Source: Nageia nagi
Taxonomy: Eukaryota > Pinophyta
NCBI GenBank assembly: GCA_050084985.1
Contig: JBITNC010000001.1
Location: 117,614,001 to 117,678,000 of the forward strand
Length of the DNA stretch: 64,000 bases
Reading direction: 5' to 3'
Part shown: positions 33,254-44,819 of the stretch, piece after piece
Position numbering within the stretch: the stretch's first letter is position 1
Layout of the letters: every line of letters starts with the position of its first letter
Made by a program: the position numbers and the translations under genes
The notes under the pieces: generated by a model
The model's database searches: none
Told to the model about the DNA's origin: nothing
Seen by the model: only the letters and a program-made list of their open reading frames with translations

Positions 33254-36200
33254 ATGGTAGAAGATGGTAAGTTTAGGGTCAAGAAATTTAATGGCCAAAA
33301 TTTCTCACTATGGAAGATGCAGATGGAAGATTATCTGTATCAGAAAGATCTATACCTACCATTGGGTAGAAAAATAAAGAAGCCGACAGATATGACAGAT
33401 GAAGAGTGGAACCTTCTCGATAGAAAGGCACTCGAAGCAATACGATTGAGCCTCGCTGCATCAGTTGCCTTTAACATTTCAAAGGAAACAATGACAAAGG
33501 GTTTATTTTGGATGTTGTCGAAACTATATGAAAAACCCTCGACCTCAAACAAGGTATTTCTTATGAAATGGTTATTTAATATGAAGATGTCGGAAGGTGG
33601 ATCTATTGCGGATCATTTAAATGATTTTAATACTGTTACAAGTCAGTTAAGTTCTGTAAAGGTAGACTTTGATGATGAAGTTAGAGCTCTATTATTCTTG
33701 TGCTCATTACCAAAAAGTTGGAATGGTTTAGTAATGGCCATTAGTAACTCTGTGTCTGGATCTAGTACTTTAAAGTTTGATGATGTTGTCGGTGCTATCC
33801 TTAGCGAGGAAATACGATGAAAAAGCTCCGGTGAGACATCAGGAAATGCTTTGAGTGCAGATTCTAGGGGAAGAAAAATGGAAAAAGGAAAGAGCTTAGG
33901 ATATCGCAGTAAATCAAGGAAAGGCAGATCCAAGTCCAGATCACGGTTAGAGTGCTAGAAATGCAGAAAGAAAGGACACCTAAAGAGAGACTGTAGATCT
34001 CGAAAGGGAAAAGAAGGAGATGCACAGCAAGAAAACAATCATGAAGCAAATGTGACAGGTGAGATGTTACAAGATGCTTTGATTCTTTCTTTCGAAAATA
34101 TTAATAATTCTTGGGTGGTAGATTCAGGGGCCTCATTCCATGCCACACCTGATAAGAAATATTTTCATGACTATGTTCAAGGAGATTTTGGACAAGTTCA
34201 TTTGGGTGATGATAAACCCTGTAAAATTATTGGAATGGGTAAGGTTCTTATAAAATAGTAGAATGGAAACCAATGGCTACTAAAGGAGGTAAGGCATGTT
34301 CCAGATCTAAGAAAAAATCTGATTTCAATAGGGCAGTTAGGTGGTGAAGGTTGTGTGACAACTTTCATAGATAAAGCTTGGAAGGTCACCAAAGGAGCCC
34401 TAGTAATAGCAAGAGGTGAAAAGGTTGGTACATTGTATTTATGCAATGGTATTTCTAACTCTGTTAATGCTTTAACTTCCAAAGGAGTAGATGCATCATT
34501 ATGGCATCATAGGCTCGGACACATGAGTGAAAAGGGGATGAAGATTCTTCACTCAAGAAATTTGTTGCCATGTTTGAAGAATGTTGATTTGGATTTCTGT
34601 GAGAATTGCATTTATGGAAAATAGGAGAGAGTCAGATTTCTCAAAGTTAGGAAAGAAAAGAAGAGCCAAAAATTAGAGCTTGTGCATACAGATGTATGGG
34701 GACCTACTCAGGTATCATCTCTTGGTGGCTCTCATTATTATGTTACCTTTATTGATGATGCAACTAGAAAAACTTGGATTTATTGTATTAAGAATAAATC
34801 TGATGTATTTGATACTTTCAAGAAATGGAAAGCTTTGGTTGAGATTGAGACAGGAAAGAAATTGAAGTGTCTTAGATCAGACAATGGAGGTGAATATTGC
34901 AGCAAAGATTTTGATAGGTACTATTTAGAACATGGAATTCACAGAGAGAAGATAGTTCCAAGAACACCACAAGAAAATGGTGTGTCAGAAAGGATGAACA
35001 GGACAATCATGGAGCGTGTAAGGTGCATGAGATTACATGTAGGATTGTCTTTACAGTTTTGGGTAGAAGCTGTAGATACTGCTATTTATCTAATAAAAAG
35101 AGGGCCTTCAAGTTCCTTGGATGGAGGTGTTCCAGAGGAAGCATGGATAGGTAAAAAGGTAAACTACTCCTTTTTAAAGCCTTTTGGTTGTGAGGCCTTT
35201 GTCCATATTGATAAAGAAAATAGAACAAAGCTTGAAGCAAAGTCAAAGAAATGTACCTTTATTGGATATGGTGTTAATGATTTTGGTTATCACTTATATG
35301 ATTATGAAAATCACAAAATCATTAGGAGCAGAGATGTAATATTCAATGAAAAGGTCTTCTATAAGAATCAGCTGCAGGAAAAGAAACAAGAAAAAGAAAA
35401 TAAGGAATACGTAGTTCTTGATGAAATCACTGAAAAAGTAAAGGTGCCTAAAAATAATAATAACCAACCACCACAACAACAACAGGCACCCCAAACACCT
35501 GAAAGTGGTGTTAGAAGATCTACCAGGATAAGTAGACCCCTGAACGATACTCTCCTTCATTATATTATTTATTGTTGACTGATTCTAGTGAACCTGAATG
35601 TTATGAAGAAGCAATGCAGGTTGAAAGCAGGAAGAAGTGGGAGGTAGCCATGGAAGAAGAGATGGACTCCTTAATGCATAACCAAACTTGGGACTTAGTC
35701 AGGTTGCCTGCAGGAAAACCTACACTAAAGAATAAATGGGTTTACAGGCTGAAGGAAGAAGATGGAGGAAAATAGAGGTACAAAGCTAGACTTGTGGTGA
35801 AGGGGTTTGCACAGAAGAAAGGTATTGATTTTAATGAAATATTTTCTCCTGTTGTTAAAATGACTTCAATTAGAACTATTTTTAGTCTTGTAGCAGTTGA
35901 AGATTTGCATCTTGAGCAGTTAGATGTAAAGACAACCTTTCTCCATGGGAATTTGGAGGAAGAGATATATATGCAACAGCCACAAGGATATGAGGTGAAA
36001 GGGAAGGAGAAACTAGTGTGCAGGTTGAAGAAGAGCTTGTATGGCTTGAAACAGGCTCCAAGGTAGTGGTATCTAAAATTTGACAAGTTTATGTCTGAAC
36101 AAGGTTACACTAGATGTCACTCTGATCATTATGTTTATTTGAAAAAGCAAAATGATGGTAGCTATATTATATTGTTATTTTATGTAGATGACATGCTTGT

Positions 36201-37137
36201 TGTAGGGTCTAACATGCAGGAAATAAATGTGCTCAAAAGAAAATTGGCAAATTCATTTGCAATGAAGGATTTGGGAGCTGCAAAACAAATCCTTGGTATG
36301 AGAATCACTAGAGATAGGAAAAATCATAAATTAACATTGTCTCAGAATGAGTACATACAAAAGGTATTGAAAAGATTTAATATGCACAATGCAAAACTAG
36401 TTAGTACACCTTTTGCTAGCCATTTCAAACTTAGTAAGGAAATGTGCCCAAAGACTCAAGAAGACATGGATTATATGTCTAAAGTTCCATATGCATCAGC
36501 AGTTGGAAGCTTAATGTATGTAATGGTATGCACAAGGCCGGATATTGCACATGCAGTGGGAGTTGTAAGCAGGTACATGAACAATCCAGGAAAGGAACAT
36601 TGGATGGCAGAGAAATGGATTCTCAGATATTTGAAAGGTACCACAAATCAAGCATTATGCTTTGGTGGTTCAATCATTTCCCTACAGGGATATGTTGATG
36701 TAGATATGGTAGGTGATAGAGATAATAGGAGGAGCACTACAGGATATGTATTTACTGTTGGTGGAACAACTGTCAGTTGGGTTTCAAAAATCCAAAGTGT
36801 TGTTGCACTTTCAACAATAGAAGCAGAGTATGTTGCTGCTATAGAGGCTAGTAAAGAAATGATTTGGTTACAAAGATTTATGGGTGAATTGGGTAAGGAG
36901 CATGATATGGGGATGCTATACAGTGATAGCCAAAGTGCCATTCATCTTGCAAAGAACTTAGCATTTCATTCTAGGACTAAACACATACAGCTTAAGTACC
37001 ATTTCATATGATCAGTGTTGGAAGATGGAGAGATAAAGTTGGAAAAGATACATACTAGCCAGAATCCTATAGATATGCTAACAAAAGTTGTAACCAGGGA
37101 GAAACTGAGAATATGCTCAATTTCAATTGGTCTTTAA
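33254..37137 (+). pseudogene. Element E gag-pol polyprotein (defective)
   Basis: The start at ATG 33254 gives MVEDGKFRVKKFNGQNF..W, the copia gag opening. Domains in order: gag to about 33950, zinc knuckle at 33953-33995 (C..C....H....C), protease VDSGASFHAT near 34120, GAG-pre-integrase LWHHRLGHMS near 34500, and integrase with D at HTDVWG (34683), D at RSDNGGEY (34880) and E at PQENGVSERMN (34990). Then come RT with YVDD at 36181-36192, and RNase H at about 36690-37010 with ALSTIEAEY. In-frame stops lie at 33818 (TGA), 33956, 34256, 34259, 34622, 35773, 36064 (all TAG) and 37009 (TGA). A frameshift lies in a C run near 35537. Catalytic residues are otherwise kept, so this copy died recently. 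Confidence 0.95.
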
Positions 37138-37225
37138 GGATGACGATGAAGATGAGAAATAGCCAAGTCCAAAGAGGAGTCATTATCCAGCAAATAAAGC
37201 AGCAGTGGAGTTGCTACAATCATTC

Positions 37226-37239
37226 TTCAAGTGGGAGAT
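37226..37239 (+). other. Polypurine tract of element E
   Basis: TTCAAGTGGGAGAT-type tract directly before the 3' LTR, the usual copia form. Confidence 0.85.
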
Positions 37240-37713
37240 TATTGTGTGTGGAGCATGATTGTTTAGAGTTGTTTATTTCAGTCAGATGTATACCCAGGAA
37301 GCTAAAAATGTTTGTAAAATTACCTTGTAAAAGTAAAGTAATTTCTAGTTAATCTGGGCCGTTCCTTAGGCAAATAATCTGACGGTTGAACTTATGTTTG
37401 GTTTAGGGCTTTTTTCCCTAGATAAAAACCCCTCTTTGTATGAGGGCATTGTAACAGATGTGATTTGGTGAGCGAGAAATAGAGACGTGAGACTGTGAGA
37501 GAAAATAGAGGATATTACAGTGGATCTGCTGTAGGTTGTATTTCTTCACTTTGCTAGATAATAGAAAGGAAGGACTGGCTGTTTGGTGTGGATGTAGCCC
37601 AAATTGGGTGAACCACGTATATCTGTGTCTCTCTTGTTTATGCATTTTTTGGGTTTATTTTTTCTGCTATATTTTATGTGCTCCATTGCTCTGAAATATA
37701 TAATTTTCTAACA
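37240..37713 (+). repeat. Element E 3' LTR
   Basis: Matches 32703-33178. Its first dinucleotide is TA where the 5' copy has TG, a single G-to-A change. It ends TTTTCTAACA, followed by ATAAA. Confidence 0.95.
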
Positions 37714-37718
37714 ATAAA

Positions 37719-38880
37719 TATGCAGAGTACTCAAGTTGTAGACCAATCTTGAATTGTTATAAATACTTTGATGGGAGCTAGCAAAAGTATTCAAGACATG
37801 GAGGTTAAGGTAGATAGGTTAAATAAAAAGGTGGATCAATATAAAAAAGACTGCTCCCTTAAAGATAAAATCATTGCATGATTACAAAATAAAAATAAAT
37901 AACTACTTGCAAAGCTTGATAAGTACAAATTGAAATTTAATAAGAGCTTAGAAGAAAATAAAATTGAGTTAGAAAGCATGAATAAATTGATCTAAGATCT
38001 CAAAGCCCAAATAGTAATTGTGGATAGCCAAAAGGCCAAGCAAGTTGAAGCTGAATTTTAAAGGATAGTAGTAGCTAATAAAGTACTTATTAATGATAAT
38101 ACAAAGTCGTTATTACTCATAAAAGGCTTTAGGAAGTCCCTAATGGAGAAAATTAGAGATAAGATGATGACTTTATCACACTTGGATCTATTAAAATATC
38201 AAAGAAAACAAGCCATCAAGAAATTCAATACACATACTACTCCTCACCAATTAACTTAAAAAATCTCAAGATTAGTGATTGAGAAGATGCAAAGCTGGCT
38301 AAGGACCTTAACTAAAAAGGATATACTTTCCATTACTCCTAGGTTTAGGCAATCATATTTAAGTAGAATCTAGGATATATGTGAACTCTAAAATTTGGTA
38401 TTTAATATGGATATTAGTAAACACCAGCTTAACACAAAGCTAGGGTTTATTAAGAAATTTTTTAATTGAATCAAAAACCCTAAAAGTATGGGAGGATCAA
38501 GATGTATAGGGTAGTGCTACCAAATGGGTAGCTAATACCATTCAATTTCTTGAATAATCTTTTTCTAAAAAATAAATTTCAGATCTTTAACAATTGAATG
38601 ACCTCACTTAGAGGTAATTGCAATATTTATGCATGTTGGAAGGCTAGAGAGTGCGCTAATAGGGTTAAAAGAAGATACAGTTAGGATATAAGCCTTCCCT
38701 ATTTTTTCATAAATTTATCATCAAGACATTAAGGAGCTAAAAACAAAATTCAATCTTTCCTCCCTACAAAACTTGTGCCTCTATTAGAGACACCAACTAA
38801 AGCTTCATTTGAACCAATGATCAAGAGTAACAAATAAAGGTTCTATTCTCCAGTAAGTAGAGACCCCAAGAGCTACCAGA
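37719..38880 (+). pseudogene. Element D additional 3' coding region, second part (coiled coil)
   Basis: Continues the region interrupted by E. From about 37798 to 38050 the plus frame reads a long heptad-type helix (MEVKVDRLNKKVDQYKK, then KDKIIA, LLAKLDKYKLKFNKSLEEN, DLKAQI) broken by stops that are each one base from CAA or a similar codon. From 38150 onwards it reads basic residues (FRKSLMEKIRDKMM...). This strongly suggests that the extra protein of D ended in a coiled coil. The family is not recognised. Confidence 0.6.
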
Positions 38881-38886
38881 AGATTA

Positions 38887-40716
38887 TATTCTTTTATAAT
38901 TGCACTTTGAGTATGGGGTAAAACACTATCATTCTTTTATTCTTTCATTTATTTCAAGAAATTATTCCTAATCCCTACTCCCTTTTCTCTTTTCCATTCA
39001 CATGTATTTAATATTTTGTTTGAATTAAGTCTAAAGAGTTTCAAGTGTTCTCAACATCCAACTAGTGTATATATGTCTTCATCTTAGATATTTTACCTTA
39101 AAAATTTCTAATCAAAATCTAGCAAATGTTGCAATAAATCTCAGGGATAAACTTTAGTCATGTTATTAGTAAAAATGGCCAAGAATTATATATATAAAAG
39201 AGTCATTTCCAAGAGAAAATGTATCATATGTGGATAGTATTGTATTATGTATGGGGAGTGAAAGTCTGAGGAAAAGTTTAGGAGTTATTGTAAATACAAT
39301 TTCCATGAGTTATTGTAAATACAATACCCAAAAGTTATTATAAATAAAGTGTTCAAGAGTTATTATAAATACAATATTTGAGAGTTATTGAAAATATAAT
39401 CCCAAGTTATGTACAAATACTTAGTGAGAGATGCCCAGAAGTAAACATCACCCATTGATTTTCAGTAGTGACATCATCATTTTTGTGAAAAATTAGCAGA
39501 TCACAAAATAAGCAATGGCAGTTGATATTTCATAAAGATACCAAATAGAGCTCACCAATTTTGAATGATGATGTCAAATCCTTTGGCTAAAATCAGTAGG
39601 TACTAAGAAGATCTAGAGCATCAATAAAGCCCAGTAAAGAGAAATAGAACTTGCTAAACTAAAAAAGCAATATTGGGCAAGAAGTAACACTCGAGTCCAC
39701 TTGATATTTAGTGTTTGACCCTTGGGACCATGTTAATCTACTGACTTCAACTCATTTCCACATAAAAGTGGTAGTTTCTTCTTAAACTAAGTTGGTATAT
39801 TGTTCATGGTCTCCATTACTCTATTGAATTAGAACTATAGTATGGATCGTTAATGGTTACAAAAACTAGATAACTACTAATAGAATATAATGTCAGATTG
39901 TACCTATCAAATTGCAAAAGAGTACTTCTTAAATTAGCTACAAAACTAGAAGGTAGCATCTTTAATCAACTATAGAGTAAAAAAGAGCAATCAATGACAT
40001 GTTAAGAAGATTGCAGTAAAATGGATACAACTGCTTATAAATTGTAAATTTCTAGATGGTCATGTTGTTGGTACTTATTTACTATGTAATCTAACATAAT
40101 TGTAATATTTATTGTAAATAGTTTTCCTTACCTTCTTCAACCAAGATGAATAATTTTAAGATTTTATGGTATATAACCACCCAATTGGGCATGTGAATGT
40201 ATAAATGATGGATTGTTATAAGTCAAAGAGGTTGTACATTCTAGCGAATTTGCCTAGGTATGTAAGATACTTTCATATATGATAATGCAAATAGATAATG
40301 CTTTTTCCTTTTGCAACAATTGGTTGTTTATTACTTTTTTGAATGTTATGTGTGGAATGTTATTTTATATTTTGGTTGTGTATTATGATTGCAAGACCTC
40401 AAAGGTAAGATAGCTTATATTCTTAATCATGGTTATGGATTGCTACTTGTGTTACAATGCCTAGGCTATATAGTTCTTATTGAAATTTTAGTTTAATGCA
40501 TTCAAATTTTTCTTATAACTCTTTACCTTTGTATTTCTTTCTTGATACTTTAAACCTTTATAATAGATAAGAATTGACCTATAATATAAATATTGAGTAA
40601 AAAACTAGCACAAGCACATTCCCACCACCTTCTACTCTTTCAAGGAACCTACTATTGTAGGCAGTGGAGAACTTGACCAGACCAAACTCTTTAAGGTTAC
40701 ATTATACCAATCAACG
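38887..40716 (+). repeat. Element D 3' LTR
   Basis: About 1.83 kb, aligned with 21653-23392. It ends CAACG where the 5' copy has CAACA, and is followed by the CTCTC duplication. Confidence 0.88.
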
Positions 40717-40908
40717 CTCTCTATTTATAAGTAGAAACGCACTCTTTAATCTCATTGTAATCCAAGGTTAAGGTTAAAGATATTTCTATATTTAATCCCC
40801 TTTCTATTTTTATTCCTTTAACACTTTAAGGTATCTAAAGATACTTTAAGCATTAAGTGAATTTATATTAAAGAGAAATATTACACTATTACTTTACAAA
40901 TTTTAACA
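40717..40908 (-). repeat. Element C right (5') LTR, second part
   Basis: Resumes the LTR of C after D. It matches the 14025-14198 part of the left LTR (for example AAAGATATTTCTATATTTAAT and TTTAACAC.TTAAGGTAT) and ends TTTTAACA, followed by ATCAA. Confidence 0.9.
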
Positions 40909-41166
40909 ATCAAGAGTAGGATTCCCTTAAATAAGCCTAGAATCTTCTCCAAGATTTTGGTTTAAGATATTGAACCTCTTAGCTATGCAAAATGTTAATG
41001 TCCCTTCAATTTCCCATGCTAACTCATTAAGATGTATATCATTAATAGCTTGAATATAATATAACATACTACTAGTGGCCAAATTTTGTACATCGATCAA
41101 CTCCATATTTCAATCTTTGGTCTGTATCCAAGCATAGATACCTTTGGAATGAGTAATTCTCCTACA
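40909..41166 (-). repeat. Element B left (3') LTR, second part
   Basis: Resumes the LTR of B after C, starting with the second ATCAA. It aligns with 46330-46582 (for example GAATCTTCTCCAAGAT and AATGTCCCTTCAATTT). Confidence 0.88.
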
Positions 41167-41740
41167 AAGATAACTTGAAATGATCCAATTCAAAGCATAC
41201 CTTCCCAATGGAAAATCATTTGGTCCCATAAATGCATAGATGAGGATATAACTCTCCAAATTTAGACCTATCCATCCATTTGTCTTTGTTAGGATTATTT
41301 CCTTTTAATCCAACCAACCACATCTCTATCTCACCTCTGCTTGTAACACAAACCTTATTTTCTAATATGGAATCCTCCTTGAGTTCATCCATAATATTAG
41401 GAGTTAAATCATTAAGAGATTAAAAAATATAATATGAACTTGCTTCATCTTTTGTCAACATAGATGACTCATGCATTTTCAAATGCTCAACATTCACAAC
41501 TAAATAGATGTTCATATATTCCAATAAATTCAATCTAAAAGCATTCTCACTTACATGCTCCACAATCTTAAATAGTCCATACCTTATAGGCTTCAACTTC
41601 TTGGTTCATCCTTGCAACCTCTCCTTACTAAGATGCAACCAAACATGGTATCACACATTAAACTTATGGTCAACTCTATATTTTTTCATGTCTCATCTTG
41701 TATTTGGCTTGTATTATCTTAAGTTGCTCTTCAAATTTCA
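41167..41740 (-). pseudogene. Element B polyprotein C-terminus, chromodomain-like
   Basis: The minus-strand frame around 41420-41270 reads DSILENKVCVTSRGEIEMWLVGLKG...KDKWM. It is reminiscent of the basic linker plus chromodomain that ends many plant Ty3/gypsy integrases (..ILDRRV......YLVKWKG.P..E.TW). The aromatic cage is poorly preserved and the call is tentative. If right, B is a chromovirus. Confidence 0.4.
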
Positions 41741-42600
41741 AATGAATTTGTCTAATATTTTCAACAAATTTTTTAGCTTTCTTTTCCTCTTCCTCAAGTG
41801 AATCTTCTTCATTCTTTTGCTACCCAAACACACAATCAAAAGGTTAAGGTGGAAAATAACCAAAATAAGTCTCAAAAGGACTCTTATTAATTGAAGAATG
41901 AATTGCCCTATTGTATGAATGTTGGATATATTCAAGATGTTCATCCCAAGACTTAGGATGCTTGGCACAATAACCCGTTAAGTGCTAAACTACTATCCTA
42001 TTTACCACCTCAATTTTTCCATCTATTTGATGATGAAAGGTAGTACTCCTCTTTAACCTTATATCCATCTTGTCCAAAGCTTTTCCAAAAATCTACTATC
42101 TCTATCTGAGATAATGGAATTAGAAAATCCAAAATGAACACAAACATGAGAAAAGAATAAATTTGTAGCATCTTATCCTATTATAGTATTCTTACATGGA
42201 ATCAAAACATACATCTTGCTAAATCTATCCATAACAATAAATAAATAGTCATGACCCTTTTTAGTATTAGGAAATTCTCTCACAAAATTCTTGGAAATAC
42301 TCTCCCAAGGACATAAAGATACTAGAAGTAGCTGATACAAACCCAATTTCCTTTTACTTGGCTTGTTAGTACAACACAAAGAATACTCCCTTATGTACTT
42401 CAAAACTTGATATTGCATATTTGTCCAATATAAATAACTTTGCAAATTGTAAAATGTCTTTTCAACCCCAAAATATCTTGAAATCTTTAAAATATGTGCT
42501 TTTCTAATTAGTCCAACCCTTTCACTAGTAGGTACACATAATGTATTAAAATGATAAAGAAGTCTATTTTGCAAATGAAAATCATTCAAACCCTCATACT
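41740..42600 (-). pseudogene. Element B integrase, degenerate
   Basis: The minus-strand open frame 42589-42173 carries the decayed zinc-binding region (LIRKAHILKISRYFGVEKT then YLYWTNMQ and EYSLCCTNK) and the start of the catalytic core, FPNTKKGHDYLFIVMDRFSKM. The first catalytic Asp position reads KNFV instead of MDF. The core continues to 41740 with ISDRDSRF (second Asp kept), GKIEVVNR (Glu kept) and HSYNRAIHSSINKSPFE. A frame change is needed near 42170. Confidence 0.8.
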
Positions 42601-42829
42601 TGGACCTAGATGAACACAGCTACTCATACACTTCTTTGATGTTAGGTTCCTACACATATGCCTCTAAAAATTAATTAGAAAGAAAAGGAATAAATTTTAG
42701 CACTGAGAGGGAACTTATTGGACCCTATTTGCACACTACTAACATCCCATAATTAGTATTGTACATTATTTATGATGTGGAATCTATAATTATAGGTGGT
42801 CTAGAAAGCATATCAATAACCTTATTCTG

Positions 42830-44040
42830 TGTTCCTTTCTTATACTTGATCACTAGATAAAATTGTTGTAGAAAATCCATCCATCTATAGTGTCTATTTT
42901 TTTGTAAGTTTGATTGAGTTTAGAAATACTTTAATGGTTGATGATCATTATGAATTATTATTTATTTACCCATTAAGTAATTTTTCTTCTTTTTAATAGC
43001 TTTAACCAATGCATACATTTCCTTATCATAACTACGATAATTCAAAATAGCCCCACTACATTTTTCAAAATGATAGCAAATTTGTTTACCTTCTTGTAAC
43101 AAAATGGCTCTCATGTCATAATCACTTGCATCAATCTCTATTTCAAATGGATTCTACAAATTAAGAAGTGCTAGCATAGGTGCACTAATAATCTTTCACT
43201 TCAAAGTATCAAAATATATTTGTTGTTATTTCCCCCATAGGAAAACTTGCCTCTTGTTGGTTACATCATGTAAAGGTGAAGCAATATGAGAAAAATAAAT
43301 AATAAAATTTCTCAAATATTGGATAGAACCTAAAAACCTCTTTATTTCAATTACATTAGATGGCATTGGTCAATCTACTACAGCACTTACTTTACTAGGA
43401 TCTATCTTAAGTTGTCCATAACTAATAACATGACCCAAATACACTAAAGAATCTTTGTGAAACTCACCTTTTGAATTTTTTAACAACTTCTCTCCATGAA
43501 AATTTTGAAATGCCTATTTAATATGTATAACATGTTCTTACCAAATGGAACTATAAACAAGAATATCATCCAAGTATACCACAACAAAAGAATCAATAAA
43601 TGGATGAAGAACACATCATTCATTACCCTCATAAAAGTGGTCGATGCATTGCATAAACCAAATCATAAAAAAAGCCACTCAAATAGGCCTTATCTTGTCT
43701 TGAAATTGTCTTCCAAATGTCCTCCTTGATTTGAACTAGGTGATATCCACTTCTCAAGTCTATTTTTGTAAAGAATCTTGCCCCTTGTAGTTGATCCAAA
43801 AGATCATCTATCTGAGGCAAAGGATAGCAATTTTTATGGTAATTTTGTTAAGTGTTCTATATTCAATGAACATTCTCCATGTTTGATCCTTCTTGGGAAC
43901 CAAAATAATAGGTGATCCACATGGAGATGCACTTGGTCTGATCACACCTTGATCAACCAACTCTTGAATCTATCTCTTTATCTCTTTTTGCTCCTAAACT
44001 AATTATCGATACAAAGCTATGTTAGGAAATAAAGCATCAA
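42830..44040 (-). pseudogene. Element B reverse transcriptase and RNase H, degenerate
   Basis: RT motifs on the minus strand: [31 protein letters not shown] at 43820-43730 (two adjacent pieces), then the MRVMND segment, and YLDD at about 43564-43580. RNase H follows with IEIDASDYDMRAILLQ at about 43140, DKEMYALVKAIKK at about 43030 and HNDHQPLKY at about 42950. Frames change between blocks and stops are common. The order is that of Ty3/gypsy. Confidence 0.85.
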
Positions 44041-44132
44041 GTAACAACTAAATATCATGTTGTAATCCCACATAAGAGGTAATCCCTATGGCTCTACAAA
44101 TAATTCATAAACTCCTAAACCAAATTTTGCAT

Positions 44133-44781
44133 CTATTCCTCTTTGTTGCAATCTTCTAACAACCTACAATCAATATTGTATACCACTGACAACATGAAAT
44201 TTACCTCACATAAGCCTTTTATTTTCAAAATGATTAGAAAAAAAATTTTAGAATCATTTACAAGATGTTGTACGTGAATTATAGTCACCAAAGGTAGCTT
44301 TTTCTTGCCTTTATCTACAATAAATAGAAATACCTCTTTATATTTAACCAATCCTAATTTGTTCAATCTTTTGTAATAGATACCATATCTATCCCACATA
44401 TAACGGTTACCAAGAATAAAACCATAAATGTTTAAAGGAACAACTTCATCAATGTACTTTACACAAATAGCAAATTTCAACTTACATTGTTTAGTGACTT
44501 ACAAACTAGCATTGTGATGCACCCAACCCAAAGGATGTGGATTTTGGATGGTTGAAAGTTTTCAATCCCAAATTACTCACCATAGTCTCTGAAATCAAAA
44601 TTTCTTGACCTAGATCAACAATGTAATATACTTTATTTTTATTAATTTGTATTTTGAGGTGGAATAATTGAATCATTTGTTCTTTAATGTCTTGTGATTC
44701 TTCAACCTTTTGGATGGCTAAATAATTTATTTTCTCATCAACATATGAAATTCCCTCAATATCTTCACATTTAAGAATCAT
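44133..44781 (-). pseudogene. Element B protease region
   Basis: Two open frames (44781-44506 and 44480-44133). The first has YYIVDLGQEILISETMVSNLGL, corresponding to the retropepsin 'LIDSGS....IS..LV..L.L', with DSG read as DLG. QKVEES..IKEQMIQLFHLKIQ precedes it. The second continues with GFILGNRYMWDRYG, matching the 'V.LG.PWL' end of gypsy proteases. Confidence 0.65.
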
Positions 44782-44819
44782 AGCATTATTTTCTCTTTAT
44801 TCTTATTCTTATATGGATG

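Larger units (their letters stand above)
32703..37713 (+). mobile_element. Element E: nearly complete Ty1/copia element (innermost of the nest)
   Basis: 5.0 kb, with LTRs of 476 and 474 bp that differ at roughly 4% of sites, a perfect ATAAA duplication, an exact iMet primer site and one gag-pol frame of copia order. It is inserted in the 3' region of D and is the best preserved element here. The polyprotein is broken by several single-base nonsense changes and one single-base deletion, so the copy is defective. Motif style (GAG-pre-integrase, 'caagtgggagat' polypurine tract) suggests the Tork-like branch. Confidence 0.96.
21653..40716 (+). mobile_element. Element D: large Ty3/gypsy element, Tat/Ogre-like, inserted in the right LTR of C
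   Basis: LTRs at 21653-23392 and 38887-40716 (about 1.74 and 1.83 kb). The target duplication is CTCTC (21648-21652 and 40717-40721). Removing element E, D is about 14 kb. The plus-strand order is gag, protease, an RNase H-like domain, reverse transcriptase, the usual gypsy RNase H, integrase, then a long additional coding region. The size, long LTRs and extra RNase H point to the Tat/Ogre branch of Ty3/gypsy. The LTR ends read TA...CA on the left copy and TA...CG on the right, instead of TG...CA. I could not find a clear primer site. It is heavily mutated and inactive. Confidence 0.85.
13748..40908 (-). mobile_element. Element C: Ty1/copia element inserted in the left LTR of B
   Basis: The left (3') LTR is 13748-14198 (451 bp). 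The right (5') LTR is split by element D into 21379-21652 and 40717-40908. TG...CA ends, a perfect ATCAA target duplication, an exact complement of the iMet primer site at 21365-21376 and a polypurine complement at 14199-14209 all place it on the minus strand. Its own length is about 8.1 kb. The domain order gag, protease, GAG-pre-integrase, integrase, reverse transcriptase, RNase H is that of Ty1/copia. Many stops and frameshifts make it defective. Confidence 0.93.

Noticed and set aside
35294-36086. Minus-strand open frames inside element E
   Set aside because: They oppose the integrase and RT frames, which carry recognisable catalytic motifs.
33254-37137. Integrated pararetrovirus (caulimovirid) as an explanation of the RT regions
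   Set aside because: All RT regions are accompanied by integrase motifs, LTRs and target duplications. No movement-protein or coat-protein motif was noticed.
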